A stretch of DNA of 64,000 nucleotides from Cannabis sativa. Lineage: Eukaryota > Streptophyta > Magnoliopsida > Rosales > Cannabaceae. The stretch is taken from contig NC_083601.1 in NCBI RefSeq assembly GCF_029168945.1, forward strand, positions 18,504,160-18,568,159, read 5' to 3'. The position numbers were made by a program, and so were the translations under genes. Below the pieces are notes generated by a model. That model made no database searches, had not been told where the DNA came from, and saw nothing but the letters and a program-made list of their open reading frames with translations. The stretch's first letter is position 1, and each line of letters begins with the position of its first letter. This document shows positions 1 through 12,446 of the stretch, one piece after another.

Positions 1-1
1 C

Positions 2-3000
2 ACTAACAGAAATCGACCAGCAGGAATTTACCAACTAAGGGAGCAGGACAGTCTCAAAGCCCAAGTTGAGTCCTTAACAAAGCAACTTGAGGCCTTTAAA
101 AAAAAAAAGTGGGCAAGGACTGAATATGGTTGCCAAAGCAGAAATACATGAGCCATGTTTTGTGTGTGGAGAATCAGATCATTTAGCTAAGGATTGTTTA
201 GCCTTTAGAGAAATGAAGGGGGTTTATGAAGAGCAATGCAATGCCTTAGGGACCTACAATAAGCCATTCTCTAATACGTACAACCCTGGTTGGAGAAACC
301 ACCCAAATTTCAGCTGGAAAGATCCCAACCAAGCACAATCTTCCGGAGGGCAATGGAGAAATGAGCACCAAAATCAACCATCAAAAGCTGAGTCTGCTCC
401 TCAATACAATTCTCCACCTCAAAGGAGTTCTCTTGAGAACACCCTTCAATCATTCATGGAGGAGCAAACTAAAATAAATCGCCAAATGATGGAAGAAATC
501 AAAGAAATGAAGAGTCAATTTTCAAAATTGACTGGGTCCTTCGCTATTTCTGAAAGAGGCAAACTTCCTTCTCAGCCTCAATTCAATGCACAAGGGCAAC
601 ATATGGCTCAAACCTCCAGCTCTAACGATCAAATCGTTAAGGAGGCTAATGCCATCACAACTAGAAGTGGTAAAACTTTGGAAGATCAATCAATAACAGC
701 TACCACTTCAAAATCTCCACATGTTGTCCCTGAAAGTGTGCCATCCAATGCTTCTGCAAAAGTTCCATTTCCCCAGGCTTTGAGACCTGCTGGGAAAAAT
801 CTTGAAAATCGAGGAGAAATCCTTGAGCACTTGACACAAGTGAAGATTAATCTTCCTTTGCTTCACGTCATCAAACAAGTGCCAGCCTATGCTAAAATCA
901 TCAAGGATCTTTGCACTGTAAAAAGGAAGCATCACGTCAAAAAGACTGCTTTCTTGACTGATCAAGTTAGTGCGGTAATTGAACAAAAGACACCGCTGAA
1001 ATACAAAGATCCTGGCTGTCCCACCATTTCTTGTCAAATCGGGACTCATGAATTTAGCCAAGCTTTGCTAGACTTAGGAGCGAGTGTTAATCTCATGCCT
1101 TATTCTGTCTACTCGCAACTTGGTCTTGGTGAAATCAAGCCTACTTCTGTTGTCTTACAGTTGGCTGATCGTTCTATCAAGAAGCCTCGGGGAATTGTTG
1201 AGGATGTTCTTGTTCAAGTTGACAAATTCTATTACCCCGTGGACTTTCTTATCCTGGATACTCAATCTGTGGTTAACATGGAATCCAAAATCCCTATCAT
1301 ACTTGGAAGACCTTTCCTCGCTACAGCTAATGCCCTTATTAACTGTAGGAATGGTCTAATGAAAATATCTTTTGGGAATATGACTCTTGAGGTCAATATT
1401 TTTCATGTTGCAAAGCAACCACATGACGATGATGAGTGTTATCAGACATTTTTGATTGACACGCTCATTTCTGAGGAGATTCAATTGCAAAAAAATTCTG
1501 ATGATCTTGATGAACTCTTCTCAGTTTCTGAAAGTTCTGGTTTTAATGAGTCAATTAATGAAATTTCTTGTTATAAAGACTCACAAAACGGAAGAGCAAA
1601 GTTTTGGCAGCCTCGATTTGAAGAGCTACCTGGTGAAAGGGAAAAGCCAAAACCTTCTACTGAAGAGGTTCCCACTGTTAAGCTAGCCCAACTACCTGAG
1701 GGTTTAAAACATGTTTTCTTGGGAGATGGTGATACCTTTCCTGTTATCATCTCGTCCAAACTTGATCCTTCACAGGAAATGCAATTAGTCAAGCTACTAA
1801 AGAAGCATAAACCTACAATAGGTTGGACGTTTGCTGATATTAAAGGTATTAGCCCTTTAATTTGCTCCCATAGAATCAAGTTGGAGGAGGGAGCAATCCC
1901 TCGAAGAGATCCTCAAAGAAGACTGAACCCCACCATGAAAGAAGTTGTGAAAACTGAAGTGTTGAAACTTTTGGATGCTAACATCGCTTATCCAGTGGCT
2001 GATAGCAAATGGGTCAGTCCAATTCAGGTAGTACCCAAGAAATCGGGTGTAACTGTTATTGAAAATGACAAAGGGGCCCTTGTTCCCACAAGGACTGTGA
2101 CGGGTTGGCGCATGTGCATTGATTATCGAAAGTTGAATGCTGCCACCCGTAAGGATCATTTCCCACTTCCATTTATCGACCAAATCCTTGAACGTGTGGC
2201 TGGGCATCCTTTTTATTGCTTTCTTGATGGCTATTCAGGCTATTATCAAATCGAGATTGCATTGGAGGATCAAGATAAGACCACTTTTACATGTCCTTTC
2301 GGTACTTATGCTTTTCGGCGTATGCCATTTGGACTGTGTAATGCACCAGCCACCTTCCAAAGGTGCATGATGAGCATTTTCAGTGACATGGTTGAAAAAT
2401 GTATGGAAGTATTTATGGATGATCTAACAGTCTTTGGAAGTTCTTTTGAAACATGCCTTCTTAATTTAGAAGCTGTTTTAACACGATGTATTGAGAAAGG
2501 TCTTGTACTCAATTGGGAGAAATGCCATTTCATGGTATCTTCAGGCATAGTCTTGGGACACATTGTCTCCGAAAGAGGGATTGAGGTAGATCAGTCTAAG
2601 ATTGATCTCATTTCTAATTTGCCCACTCCAAAGACTGTCAAAGATGTTAGATCTTTTCTTGGGCATGCTGGTTTTTGTAGGAGGTTCATCCAAAACTTTT
2701 CAATGATTTCTCGTCCACTGTGCAACCTCCTAGCCAAATATGCTAATTTTGAGTGGACACAAAAGTGTGAGGATGCATTCCGAACACTTGTTGCAAATTT
2801 AACGTCCGCTCCCATCATACAGTCACCTGATTGGAATTTGCCTTTTGAAATCATGTGTGATGCAAGTAATTTTGCTGTTGGAGCTGTTTTGGGACAACGA
2901 AGGGAGGGGATACCTTTTGTTGTCTATTATGCAAGTCGAACTCTTAATATTACTCAAATGAACTATTCCACAATTGAAAAAGAGTTGCTTGCTGTTTTCT

Positions 3001-3020
3001 TTGCTTTTGACAAATTTTGA
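2..3020 (+). pseudogene. Athila-type gag-protease-reverse transcriptase, frameshifted
   Basis: This is the capsid C-terminus, protease and polymerase of the gypsy element. Bases 2 to about 98 read in frame 2 as typical gag text (RPAGIYQLREQDSLKAQ). After a run of eleven A (98-108) the gag text continues in frame 3, giving a 977-codon open stretch from 87. In that stretch a CCHC knuckle (CFVCGESDHLAKDC) lies at residues 24-37, the protease motif LLDLGAS near 327 and the reverse transcriptase FMDD at 776-779. RNase H begins near 920 (CDASNFAVGAVLG). It ends at TGA 3018-3020, where the reading frame clearly continues. The first codon at 87 is TTG, so 87 is not a true start; the gag start is outside the window. 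Confidence 0.85.
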
Positions 3021-4574
3021 GCTTACTTGATTGGTTCACCTATTACGATCTTCACAGATCATTCTGCCCTTAAGTACCTCCTTTCCAAAAAGGATACTAA
3101 GGCGCGCTTAATACGGTGGATCCTTCTATTGCAAGAATTTGACATCACAATCAAAGACAAGAAAGGTGTTGAGAATGTCGTCGCAGATCACTTGTCTCGA
3201 CTTGAATTTAGTGATTCTGCTGATGATCCACCTATTCGTGATGATTTCCCCGATGAACAACTGCTTGCTGTTACTAAGTTACCGTGGTATGCACACATAG
3301 TTAACTACTTAGTAACAGGTGAACTTCCTTCTGAGTGGAGTTCACAAGATAGACGCAAGTTTCTGGTCGAGGTGCGCAATTTCTATTGGGATGATCCATA
3401 CTTGTTCAAGTATTGCCCCGATCAGATCATGCGAAGATGCATTCCTGATGATGAGGTGTCTAGTGTTTTGAACTTTTGTCACAATGATGCTTGTGGTGGT
3501 CACTTCTCTGTGAAGAAAACTACTGCAAAAATCTTACAGTGTGGCCTTTATTGGCCCACTTTGTTCAAAGACACCAACGAATTTTGTCGTTCATGTGTGA
3601 GGTGCCAAAAGTTAGGCTCACTATCTCGTCGTCACATGATGCCCTTGAACCCTATTCTTGTGATTGAGATATTTGACTGTTGGGGGATAGATTTCATGGG
3701 ACCATTTCCATCATCTTCTGGTTACCTTTACATTCTCCTTGCTGTGGATTATGTTTCTAAATGGGTTGAGACTGTACCTTGTCGAACCAATGATAATGCA
3801 ACAGTTACCAAGTTCTTGAAGGAAAACATTTTGTCAAGGTTCGGTACGCCTCGTGCTATCATTAGTGATCAAGGCACACACTTTTGCAACAAGTCTTTTG
3901 AGGCTCTCATGCGGAAGTACGGTGTACTCCATAAGGTTGCTAATTCTTACCATCCGCAGACCAATGGGCAAGCGGAGTTAGCCAATAGGGAGATAAAACA
4001 AATTCTGGAAAAAACGGTAAATCCAGACAGAAAAGATTGGTCTTCTCGTCTTCTTGACGCTCTTTGGGCATACCGTACTGCTTTCAAATCCCCTCTTGGG
4101 ATGTCTCCCTATCGGCTTGTTTATGGGAAAGCCTGTCATTTGCCTGTTGAACTCGAGCATAAGGCATATTGGGCTGTCAAAGCCTTTAATTTTGATCTTA
4201 GTGCTGCAGGCATTAATCGCAAACTCCAGCTGTCTGAAATTGAGGAGTTGAGAAATGAGGCATATGATAATTCCAGGATCTACAAGGAAAAAATGAAAGT
4301 TGCTCATGATAAACAGATCCTACGAAAGAATTTTGAGGTGAATCAAAAGGTGCATCTTTATGATTCTCGGTTGCATTTCCACCCAGGTAAGTTGAGATCA
4401 CGGTGGACTGGCCCATTTGTGGTGAAAAAGGTTTTTCCGAACGGTTCTGTTGAAGTTGAGGACCCAACTGATGGGAGAATTTTTAGAGTCAATGGCCAGA
4501 GATTGAAGCATTACATCGAGAGTGTGAGTCATGTTGAAGAGGTCCTTCTTAAGGACCCTATCTATACACTCTGA
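3021..4574 (+). pseudogene. Athila-type RNase H end plus integrase, downstream of a nonsense codon
   Basis: This continues the frame of the preceding entry after one TGA. It starts with the rest of RNase H ([10 protein letters not shown]). The integrase HHCC zinc motif follows, from HNDACGGH to CRSCVRCQ (about 3478-3612). The integrase core has Asp in WGIDFMGPF (about 3683), Asp in ISDQGTHF (about 3868) and Glu in [12 protein letters not shown] (about 3976); the last two are about 35 residues apart, as expected for a DDE integrase. All three catalytic residues are present. The C-terminal part ([18 protein letters not shown]) is the usual gypsy GPF/Y-like module. The stop is at 4572-4574. Except for the upstream TGA and gag frameshift this half looks undamaged, so the copy is probably not old. 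Confidence 0.88.
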
Positions 4575-5351
4575 GTTGTTCATTTCTTTTACATGTTTTA
4601 TTTTATTTTATATATATATATATATTTTTTTTTACTTTTCTATTAGTTTTGTGTGTTTTCGTTTTTGTTTTCGTTTGTTTTGGGTTTGTTTTGTGTTATC
4701 AGGTTGTTTCAATTACCGCCCCATGGATATTGTCATCTTCCAGGTGTTCTCTTTCCCCTATTTTTTTCATTGCATATTTATTTTGACATTGAGAACACTG
4801 TCTGATTTTCGGTTGGGGGTGGTAAGTTCTGGTGAGCTTTCATTTGGAGAATTACATTGTTGTGTTGAACTTTTAAGTCAAATTTTCTCGAAATTTTCTA
4901 AGCATGATTGAAATATTTTGTTTGAGTTGGATTTTGCTATGTTTAGCTATTAAGGAGTGATTTTCAGAGTTCTTTAATGCACTTTCCAAACATGTGGTAA
5001 GATGGTTGTTAACACAAATAGTTGAGAAAATTTTCAAGCTTAAAGTTTTTCATATTTTTTTTGTAAGTTGTGAGAGTTGAGAAAACAACTTTTTGAACTT
5101 TTATTGATCGTTTGAGTTGGTCAATTTAGATTTTTAGAATTTAAACACATGACATATACTGGAGGGACAATTTCATTTGTTAAAAGAGCCTTTGTTGTAA
5201 TGTTATTTTTCATATTTCTTTTTATTCATGTATTTTTATGTTTCCTCTTGTAAAAAAATTAAAAAAAAAAAAAAATTCAAAAAAAAAATTCAAAAAAAAT
5301 GAAAAAAAAATTGTTCAAGAGCAACATTTCGTTATTGTATTTTCTTTTTAC

Positions 5352-5382
<31 letters not shown>

Positions 5383-5940
5383 TTCCATATAAAAAATTGA
5401 ATGAAAGAAACATCACTTCATGTGTTTCTTTAAAAAAAAAAGTGTTCTTTTCTAATATTTACAATTTTCTTTTAGTTGGCTCTTTATTCTTCAAGTCTCT
5501 TGTAAATCCCAAAGGTTGTTTGTCATTTAAATTCTAATTATTTGATTTTCCTATCTTATGATCAATATTTGTTCAAATTGTTTGTCCTAAAAAGTTTGTC
5601 TTCTCTCATTTGAGCGTTAATTGTTACAATTCCAACTCCAAGAGTGTCATCTCTCCCATAAAAAAAAAAATACTTTCAATGCCTGTGAGGAAATTGGAGT
5701 TGAGACCTTTACGCTTTTGAGATTTTTCGATGCTATTTGTGTTATGGCTTGTGGTAAGAAATGGATATGGTTTGGTGCACACACCCACAACTCTGGGGTT
5801 ACAACTAAGTAGTTTGCTTAGCAATTTCTGATTTCTTGATGATATTTTAAAATGCATGGCTGGTTTTGATTGGTGTGACTTGATTATTCAGCTTGATAAT
5901 TTTCTTCTCCGCTTGAATTGCTAGAGACTAGCAATAAGCT
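4575..5940 (+). other. Non-coding 3' region of the Athila-type element
   Basis: No credible gene is seen between the integrase stop and the polypurine tract. Athila elements often carry an env-like ORF here, but none is recognisable. The region has a (TA)n run at about 4611-4624, a polypurine-like GGTTGGGGGTGG at about 4812-4823, and long A tracts at 5251-5320 and about 5351-5379. The open frames across the A tracts are Lys/Phe low-complexity shadows. Confidence 0.6.
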
Positions 5941-5952
5941 AGTTGGGGGTTG
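5941..5952 (+). other. Polypurine tract of the Athila-type element
   Basis: AGTTGGGGGTTG lies directly before the LTR start TGATTA. This is the expected position and composition for the plus-strand primer of reverse transcription. Confidence 0.7.
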
Positions 5953-7340
5953 TGATTAGTGGTCAAAAATATCATTTTATTGATGTTAAAGTTTAAATTA
6001 AATTAAGTTTTGATTAATATTTTCATGAAATTAATATGATATTTATATAATTGAAAATATTATTTTAAATTTAGTTTATGTTCATTTTGCAGGAAAGAAA
6101 ATGATTTTTGGTAAAGTTGACAAAAGGAGAAGCCCAATAGCATAAACCCATGAGAAAATCTAAGATTGATTTTATTCTCTCTAGTTTGTACAACTCAATA
6201 GCAGTTGTAAAATTGGATCACATTCAAAGAGGATTAACAATTTTGATTTGTTCCATTTCCCTATGAGTATGACATGTGGCAAGGAAGTTGGGGATTGTAA
6301 TTTAATGGCCACGTTCAAGATTATCTTCTTTCTGATTTGGCTTAATCAAATTGTATATTTTCAATTTGATTAGTTGTTGCTGACAAGGAACATCTCAAGC
6401 ATGCCTCAATTGTGCACTTTAAATTTCTAATCCCAAAAATTAAGCTATTTTCAATTTAAATTTATTCAGCTTTCTTTTTTAATTCTATTCATGGATTTTA
6501 TTTCACATTTGTATCTCCAAAAACACTATATAAAGGAGACCTCTTGTACACATTTGGTGTGTAATTTTTCATTGGCAAAAACTATAGTAAATTTTAGTTT
6601 TATTTTATCTATCTCTTCTCATATTTTCTTTTTAGATTATTGTGAGAATGACTAGCATTTTTGGCTAGTTTCCTAGATAAGGTAAAGGATGATCTTATAT
6701 GTGAGGTAATATTTACTTGTGTTTTGATTCACCAAGTGCTTAAAGTTTATACATTTGAGTAGTATATTTTTCTTCTATTTTTTTTATCTCTATATTAATA
6801 TATTTATCTATTTAGTATTATATAGAAATAGTCATGCTTTTTCTATGTGAATATGATTAGGATAAATATACATTAATATTATAATTTTATGATTAATCTC
6901 TTATTGCATTTTTACCAAACAAAAGGTATATTGTCATTCTTAGATTTTTCATAAGATTATTTTCTACAATCTTAATGTGAGAATTCTATATTACTCAAAT
7001 ACATTTTTTTTATTATATGTTCTTCAAGTTTTATCTTCCGATTAACTTATTGGGAAGTGAATAATTTAATTGTGTTATATGTGTGAATCAAAACCCAAAT
7101 AAATGAGCCAAACATATAGGTGATTCTTGAAACCTTATCATTTTTGTTATTATAATTTTCTACCAATTTTATTTGCTTTAAATTTATTTTCAAAATTTTC
7201 TCAAAAACCACCAACGATTTATTTACTTTTTGCGCTTAAAGTTCTACTAATCACTTTTTGATAAGATATCTCTCTGTGGACACGACCGCCCATGCTACAC
7301 TACAACAACCACTTTGTGAAGACAAGTTTGGGCGTAATCA
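5953..7340 (+). repeat. 3' LTR of the Athila-type element
   Basis: The LTR begins TGATTA and ends TAATCA, a perfect 6-bp terminal inverted repeat, and is about 1.39 kb long. It directly follows a polypurine tract. Near its end (about 7271-7310) is the text CTCTGTGGACACGACC, common in the U5 of plant gypsy LTRs. The 5' partner is outside the window, so the two LTRs cannot be compared for age. Confidence 0.8.
6527..6535 (+). promoter_or_regulatory. TATA box in the Athila-type LTR
   Basis: TATATAAAG lies about 570 bp into the LTR. It is followed after about 30 bases by a pyrimidine/adenine-rich stretch suited to transcription start. It would mark the U3/R promoter of the element. Confidence 0.55.
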
Positions 7341-7806
7341 GGTACAAACTTCATAACCCATAATAGAAGCCCAAACTTTTCTATTTTGGCCCACTAGGTT
7401 TAGTCCCTTTTCTTCCACATCAGCCAGTTGGTGTAATTTGAGTGACTGGACCGAATTTGCTGAGGTGGATAAGTGAAACTCGTGTTTCCACGTCACTGCC
7501 AGGATGCTGAATTCGCTTCAACATTGCTTCAGCAATCTCCCTCAATTTCAGCTTATGTTCCACTCTTCATTGCTTCCTTTTCTTTTTCCTATCACTTTAA
7601 TTCTTCATTTTTCAACAACAAACACGCACAATTAATTGGAAAAACACACCCAACAATGTCAATATTTACAAGACTTAAAAGTTAGCTTACTAAATAGAAA
7701 ATAACACCAAAACTAACTAAATTAAGTAAATAAACACATTTTCACTAGTCTTCTCACAATACTTTTAGTTTAAAAGCATAAAAAATAACTCTATACCATA
7801 GAGTTA
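7341..7806. other. Intergenic, no gene seen
   Basis: This is short unique-looking sequence between the gypsy LTR and the LINE fragment. No ORF, RNA gene or repeat boundary can be supported. No poly-T tract marks a LINE 3' tail here. Confidence 0.4.
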
Positions 7807-8892
7807 TCATTGAGACTCAAAAATACTTCGCGAAATGAAACTCGGATTGGCACCCAACTTTGCCTCAAGAAAAGAACATCGAGTGAAATACCGAGCTTTA
7901 TAAATCTGAATCACAAGAGAGTCTTGATATAGTAATAATTTCCATCCCTGCTTTCCAAGCAGAGATAAATTGTAGTCTCGCAAACTTCGGAACCCCAATC
8001 CACCAGAATTTTTATTCTTGCACAGTCTTCTCTAACTAAACTAGCTAACACCTTTAGAGTTATTAGTAGAAGAACTCCACCCATATTTTAACATTAAACT
8101 TTCAAGGTGAGAACAAGTCTTCAAAGGCAATAAAAACACGAACATGGCAAAACTAGGCAAAGCTTGGACCATTGTCTTTAATAGAATTTCTCGACCAGCA
8201 GTAGACAGAAATCGACCTTCCCAATTTTGTATTCGTTTCTGCATTTTGTCTTTTAAGAAGCCCAAAATAGCATCTTTGTTTCTACCCATAGCACAAGGGA
8301 GACCAAGGTAGGTACTATTTTCATCTGCCAAACCCATTCTTAGCAAGCCACACAACTTGTTACGAGTATCACTAGGAACATTGGTGCTAAAAAAGACAGA
8401 AGACTTACTAAAATTAACTTGTTGCCCCGAGGCAACCTCAAACAGCTATAGCAACTATAAAACGTTCAAAGCCTCTCTCTCATTAGCACGACAATACACA
8501 TAACTATCATCCGCAAAAAGTATGTGTGATATGACTTGAGCACCATTAGCAACCTTACAACCTTTAAGCTTTCCATCTCGCTCAAATTTTCTTATCAAAG
8601 AGGAGAAACCTTCAGCACAAATTAGAAACAAGTAAGGAGACAAAGGGTCTCCTTGGCGAATTCCTCGCTCTGGGATAATCGGCCCCAATTCATGTCCACC
8701 ATGAATGATTTTATACCTCACTGTCTTCACCGTAGCAGGAATAAGATTAATAAAGTGCAAGTCAAAACCCATCTTCTCCATCATTGCACGGAGAAAACCC
8801 CACTCCACACGATCATACGCTTTGCTAAGATTAAGCTTAAGCGCTATATAGCCTTCCTTGCCTTTACACTTCCTTTTTTCTTGCTCTGCCAA
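7807..8892 (-). pseudogene. L1-type LINE reverse transcriptase fragment
   Basis: This encoded part of a non-LTR retrotransposon ORF2. On the minus strand 8892-8455 gives a reverse transcriptase core with KLNLSKAYDRVEW, GIRQGDPLSPYLFL and the catalytic FADDS motif. After two in-frame stops near 8455, the frame resumes with SSVFFSTN, STYLGLPCAMGR and the thumb/linker text KRIQNWEGRFLSTAGREILLK down to 8041. Then 7998-7807 gives GFRSLRDYNLSLLGKQGWKLL, the start of the zf-RVT-like region. The endonuclease domain, the RNase H region and the poly-A tail are missing, so this is an internal fragment. It is clearly dead. Confidence 0.88.
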
Positions 8893-9719
8893 TATGAATC
8901 ATCTGCAATTATGATAAATATCATTGTATCATTATCAGTTTGTAATAACTGATATATCAAGTTTAAGAGCGTTAGCAAAACTTCAATGTAACTTTTCAAA
9001 AATTTAACAAACCATAATGATATTTTGATGTATCTGTTTGTAGTTGTATGCAATTTTTTTTATACTATTCGTTATTTGATATGATCAAATTCCAATTGGA
9101 AATTTGGAAAACAACGTCAATGCAACAAGATATACATGTGTTATAGTATTTTTATATTTTTTTGGATCATACTTGATTTGGATTGATCGTGAACTCCAAA
9201 TCTATTGATAAGAGATCTACATTTTATGAATCTGAAAAATTGATATTAGGAGGATTAGTTTTCTGCGATATTTTGTATTCTCCATCTGGGTGAGTGTGTT
9301 AGTTTTAGTTGTTCAAAGCTACCGTTGTTGAAGATGGTGGTTCGTGCAGCTTATAGCAAGAGGCATTCTTGTAAATTTTTTTGCTAGGTTGTATAAAAGT
9401 TTATATGATCGACCTAATGTAATTGTGTAATATTTTTGTCATTTTAATATGTAAAAATTACATGAATTATGAGATTTTTTAGTGTTTACTTTTTTATGGC
9501 ATATTTAAATAATTCTTTGGGCTTATGGATAATTTGAATTGTTTACATTATTATGAGCTTTTTTATGCCATATATGTGTAAAAGAAGATTATATTCCCAT
9601 ACTTTAAGTTTCTCCTTTACAAAAAAGAAAAGAAAAGTGGAGATCTATCTCTTTCTCTTTTTCTCTCTTTCCCGTTATCTCTTTTGGTTCTACTGTGCGA
9701 CGTCAGAGTATAGAATGGA
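8893..9719. other. AT-rich intergenic sequence, nothing recognised
   Basis: I see no credible gene. There are short open frames only. A pyrimidine-rich run lies at about 9640-9690 just before the CACTA-like end. The GC-richer patch at 9300-9350 is too short to identify. Confidence 0.35.
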
Positions 9720-9950
9720 TACTACTACAAAAATAGATTTCAGTGACCTATTCTGAGGGTCAATAAATATTTTTAATGATCCTTCATTGGGGGTCACTAA
9801 TGTGGGTGACTGAAAAAGTAATATATAGTGACCCTTCACCTTAGGTCACTAAAACATTTTAGTGTCCCACAATGTAAGTCACTTTAGCCTTTTAGAGTTC
9901 TCCACTGTCAAACTCTAAATATAAAAGCCACTCACATCGTGTGTCACTGT
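9720..9950 (+). repeat. Left terminal and subterminal repeats of the CACTA-like element
   Basis: After the terminal ACTACTACAAA, the motifs AGTGACC, GGTCACT, GTGAC and GTCACT recur about eight times in 220 bases in alternating orientation. In CACTA elements such subterminal repeats are transposase binding sites. Confidence 0.6.
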
Positions 9951-9959
9951 TTCTATTGT

Positions 9960-10808
9960 TTTTTTTAAAAAAAAAAAACATTACATATTTACCCAATATT
10001 AATTTTGGCTTTGGGAAAACTAATACATATTGATCCTTTATTGATAATTAATATTTTTTTCATCTGAATCTTAATGATAATTAATATTGAAATGGTATAA
10101 AACTAATTTAATTAATATCTAAATATATATTATTATTCATGTGCAAATTCAAATAAAAGAATACACTTTTTTAATAGGACATTTGGTAAATAAAATAATA
10201 CTTTTATCATTTATTCGATTGAAAAATAAAATATATACATATAATCTCCATAGTTTTTTACAATTTTAAGAAATCAATGGCTTCGATTTCTACCACGGTG
10301 AATAGTAATTCGTTGTCTTTACATTTTCATTTTGAGCACTCCATCATCAAAGAACATTTAAATGATTCAGCTGCAAAACAGACACACAAAACAAGTTATG
10401 TACATAATTTTTCAAATGATTGAACTCTAAACAAATACACAAACAATAAGCCCCTACTCTGAAAATAAACAACATTCATTTTTCATTAGAAGAGCAACAA
10501 CAATTTAAATGTAAATTGAACAATTATTAATATATTTTATGACCCCAATATATATACAGATAATTTTTTCAATATTTATTTATGAAAGTGGAGATATCAT
10601 GACCAGCAAATGCCACTTAACTGTTTGTTTTCTTGTGCTGTATCACTCCGTTTTCAACCCCACTTGAGAATTGAAAACCATGTTCCATGTCACACTCTAT
10701 TTATATTAATGCTTGTGGGATATATTTATAATTTTCTTCATTCCTCTATTTTATATAATGAAATAAATAAATAGGGTACCAATAAATATATATACGGAGG
10801 AGGTTCTA
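9960..10808. other. AT-rich interior, no gene seen
   Basis: A-rich tract at about 9966-9980, then AT-rich sequence with no ORF, RNA gene or repeat boundary that I can support. Confidence 0.35.
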
Positions 10809-12446
10809 ATGGTTACATTTTTATTGTAACCACATGGTTACATTTTTTTTTAGTCATTGGATCACTATTAAATGGTTGTGATTAATTTGAAAATTAAATA
10901 AAAAAAATTAAAAATGACCTGTAACCTGATATTAACCTGTTAATTTATTTCCTTTTAAAACTTTAATTAAAATTAATTATATTTTAAAATTAAATTAAGT
11001 ATAATTATTAATTCATTTTTTGTGATTCATTATTAAATAAGGATCTTTTAGCAATTTATTTTTTTTACACTTAAGTTATTTTAATTTATATAACAAAACT
11101 CTTAATAATTTAAAATTATACACATATAATTTCATAATTAAAATTTTATTATACTTATAATATTAATTTAAAATGATTATACTTCTTTATACTTCTTGTA
11201 TTTCAATGTATCTTAATAATATCCTCTCTTGTATTGTCAATATTGTACTTCATCTGAGTTCTGACTATATTTGTTATATTATTCTTGTTTAGATTTGTTT
11301 CATCATCAACTATGTGTGCTTGAAAAGTATGTTTTTTTTATCGATCCAGCTTGGGTACAGTTTATGATTGCAAGATAATGTGCCATAGGAATGGGAGTCA
11401 ATTTTAAATGTTATTGCTGCTGGTAGCACTTTCTTTCTAGAACTAGTTTCCATTGATGAGTGCCTTTCAATGTAATTTTAATTAAAGATTCGGGCTCAAG
11501 GCTGAATGGTATTTCATTATGTACAGGGTGGCAAAAAGGTTAAAATTCCAATATTCCTTGTCCTAGCTACCCAAAAAGTTTGTCTCCCAAATGCAATGCT
11601 AAAATAATTGGTTGCTTAAAGTTGTCCATAAGAGGAGAAAAATTTGTCTAACACATCCTAATCAATAGGTGTGGATGGACTTATATAGTCTTCTAAATTT
11701 TTATCAATCTGCAAAAAATTTAAAAAATTACTCCAAACAGCTACATCAGGATCAATCCATTCATGGCTAACATCTTCAGTGTCATGCTCAATTCCACTGT
11801 TACTCATGTCAGAGACATCTTCTTCACATTTCTTTTTCACAAAACTCATGAAATGAAAAAAATTATCTTCATCTTCGAACAAATTTGCTATAGGTTCTAT
11901 GTTTCGTTGTCAATCATTTTCAATGTAAGTGTGGTGGAGAGTGAATGAAAGAAGATAATTGCGAGTAAGACTTTAGTTAATTAGAATTTATAATTAAAAA
12001 AATAAAAATCAAGACTTTAAAGATTAATTAGGTTTTAATGAAGTGTCAATATAATATCATGTTTTTTAATTTATAAGGACACATCCTCCAAAAAAAAAAA
12101 AAAAGAAGCAGGGTGTGTTCTTATAAAAAAAATTCATTATAAGGATACAATTTTAATTTATATAAAAATAATTTTAATTTTTGTAAAAAAAAAAAAAATT
12201 GTAAATATTATAATTAAATAGTTTAATTGTTAAAATAATTAAGCTAAGGGATTTATATATAAATAAAAAAAAATTATTTATAAATTTTAATTGCTAATTA
12301 AGATCTTCTTAAATATTTATTTAATTACTTAAAATACAATAAATTATAATTAATTAAATCTAAAAATGGAATTTTTACCTATTGGTAACCTTCTATTATA
12401 CGTAAAAAAAAATGTAACCATATGGTTACAATAAAAATGTAACCAT
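10809..12446. mobile_element. Foldback or Mutator-like element with 44-bp inverted ends
   Basis: The ends 10809-10852 and 12403-12446 are inverted copies, 44 bp long, differing at only about two positions. Each end is itself a small palindrome: GGTTACA and TGTAACC flank TTTTTAT. The interior is AT-rich without a transposase. Homology outside the 44 bp fades and I could not find a convincing target duplication, so the superfamily is uncertain. Confidence 0.6.
11658..11882 (-). CDS. Short acidic ORF, unknown
   Basis: This 74-codon minus-strand ORF lies inside the foldback element. It is acidic and starts MFEDEDNFFHFMSFVKKKCEED. I do not recognise a family. It could be a scrap of the element's former transposase or a chance frame in AT-rich DNA. 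Confidence 0.2.
   Translation of the reverse strand: MFEDEDNFFHFMSFVKKKCEEDVSDMSNSGIEHDTEDVSHEWIDPDVAVWSNFLNFLQIDKNLEDYISPSTPID

Larger units (their letters stand above)
1..7340 (+). mobile_element. Athila-type Ty3/gypsy LTR retrotransposon, 5' end outside the window
   Basis: The order is gag zinc knuckle, protease, reverse transcriptase, RNase H and integrase, then a non-coding 3' part, a polypurine tract and a 3' LTR. Integrase after RNase H is the Ty3/gypsy order. The gag phrase NPGWRNHPNFSW, the DLGAS protease motif and the FMDD reverse transcriptase motif are typical of the Athila group. No chromodomain is seen. The 5' LTR, the primer binding site and most of gag lie left of base 1. The expected 5-bp target duplication after the element would be GGTAC (7341-7345), but its partner is outside the window. 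A homopolymer frameshift and one nonsense codon break the coding part. Confidence 0.9.

Noticed and set aside
708..1061. Minus-strand ORF of 117 codons within gag
   Set aside because: Shadow of the plus-strand gag-pol frame; no recognisable product.
4531..4911. 126-codon Phe-rich ORF after integrase, possible env
   Set aside because: Low-complexity frame overlapping the integrase end; no signal peptide/TM pattern beyond T-rich bias.
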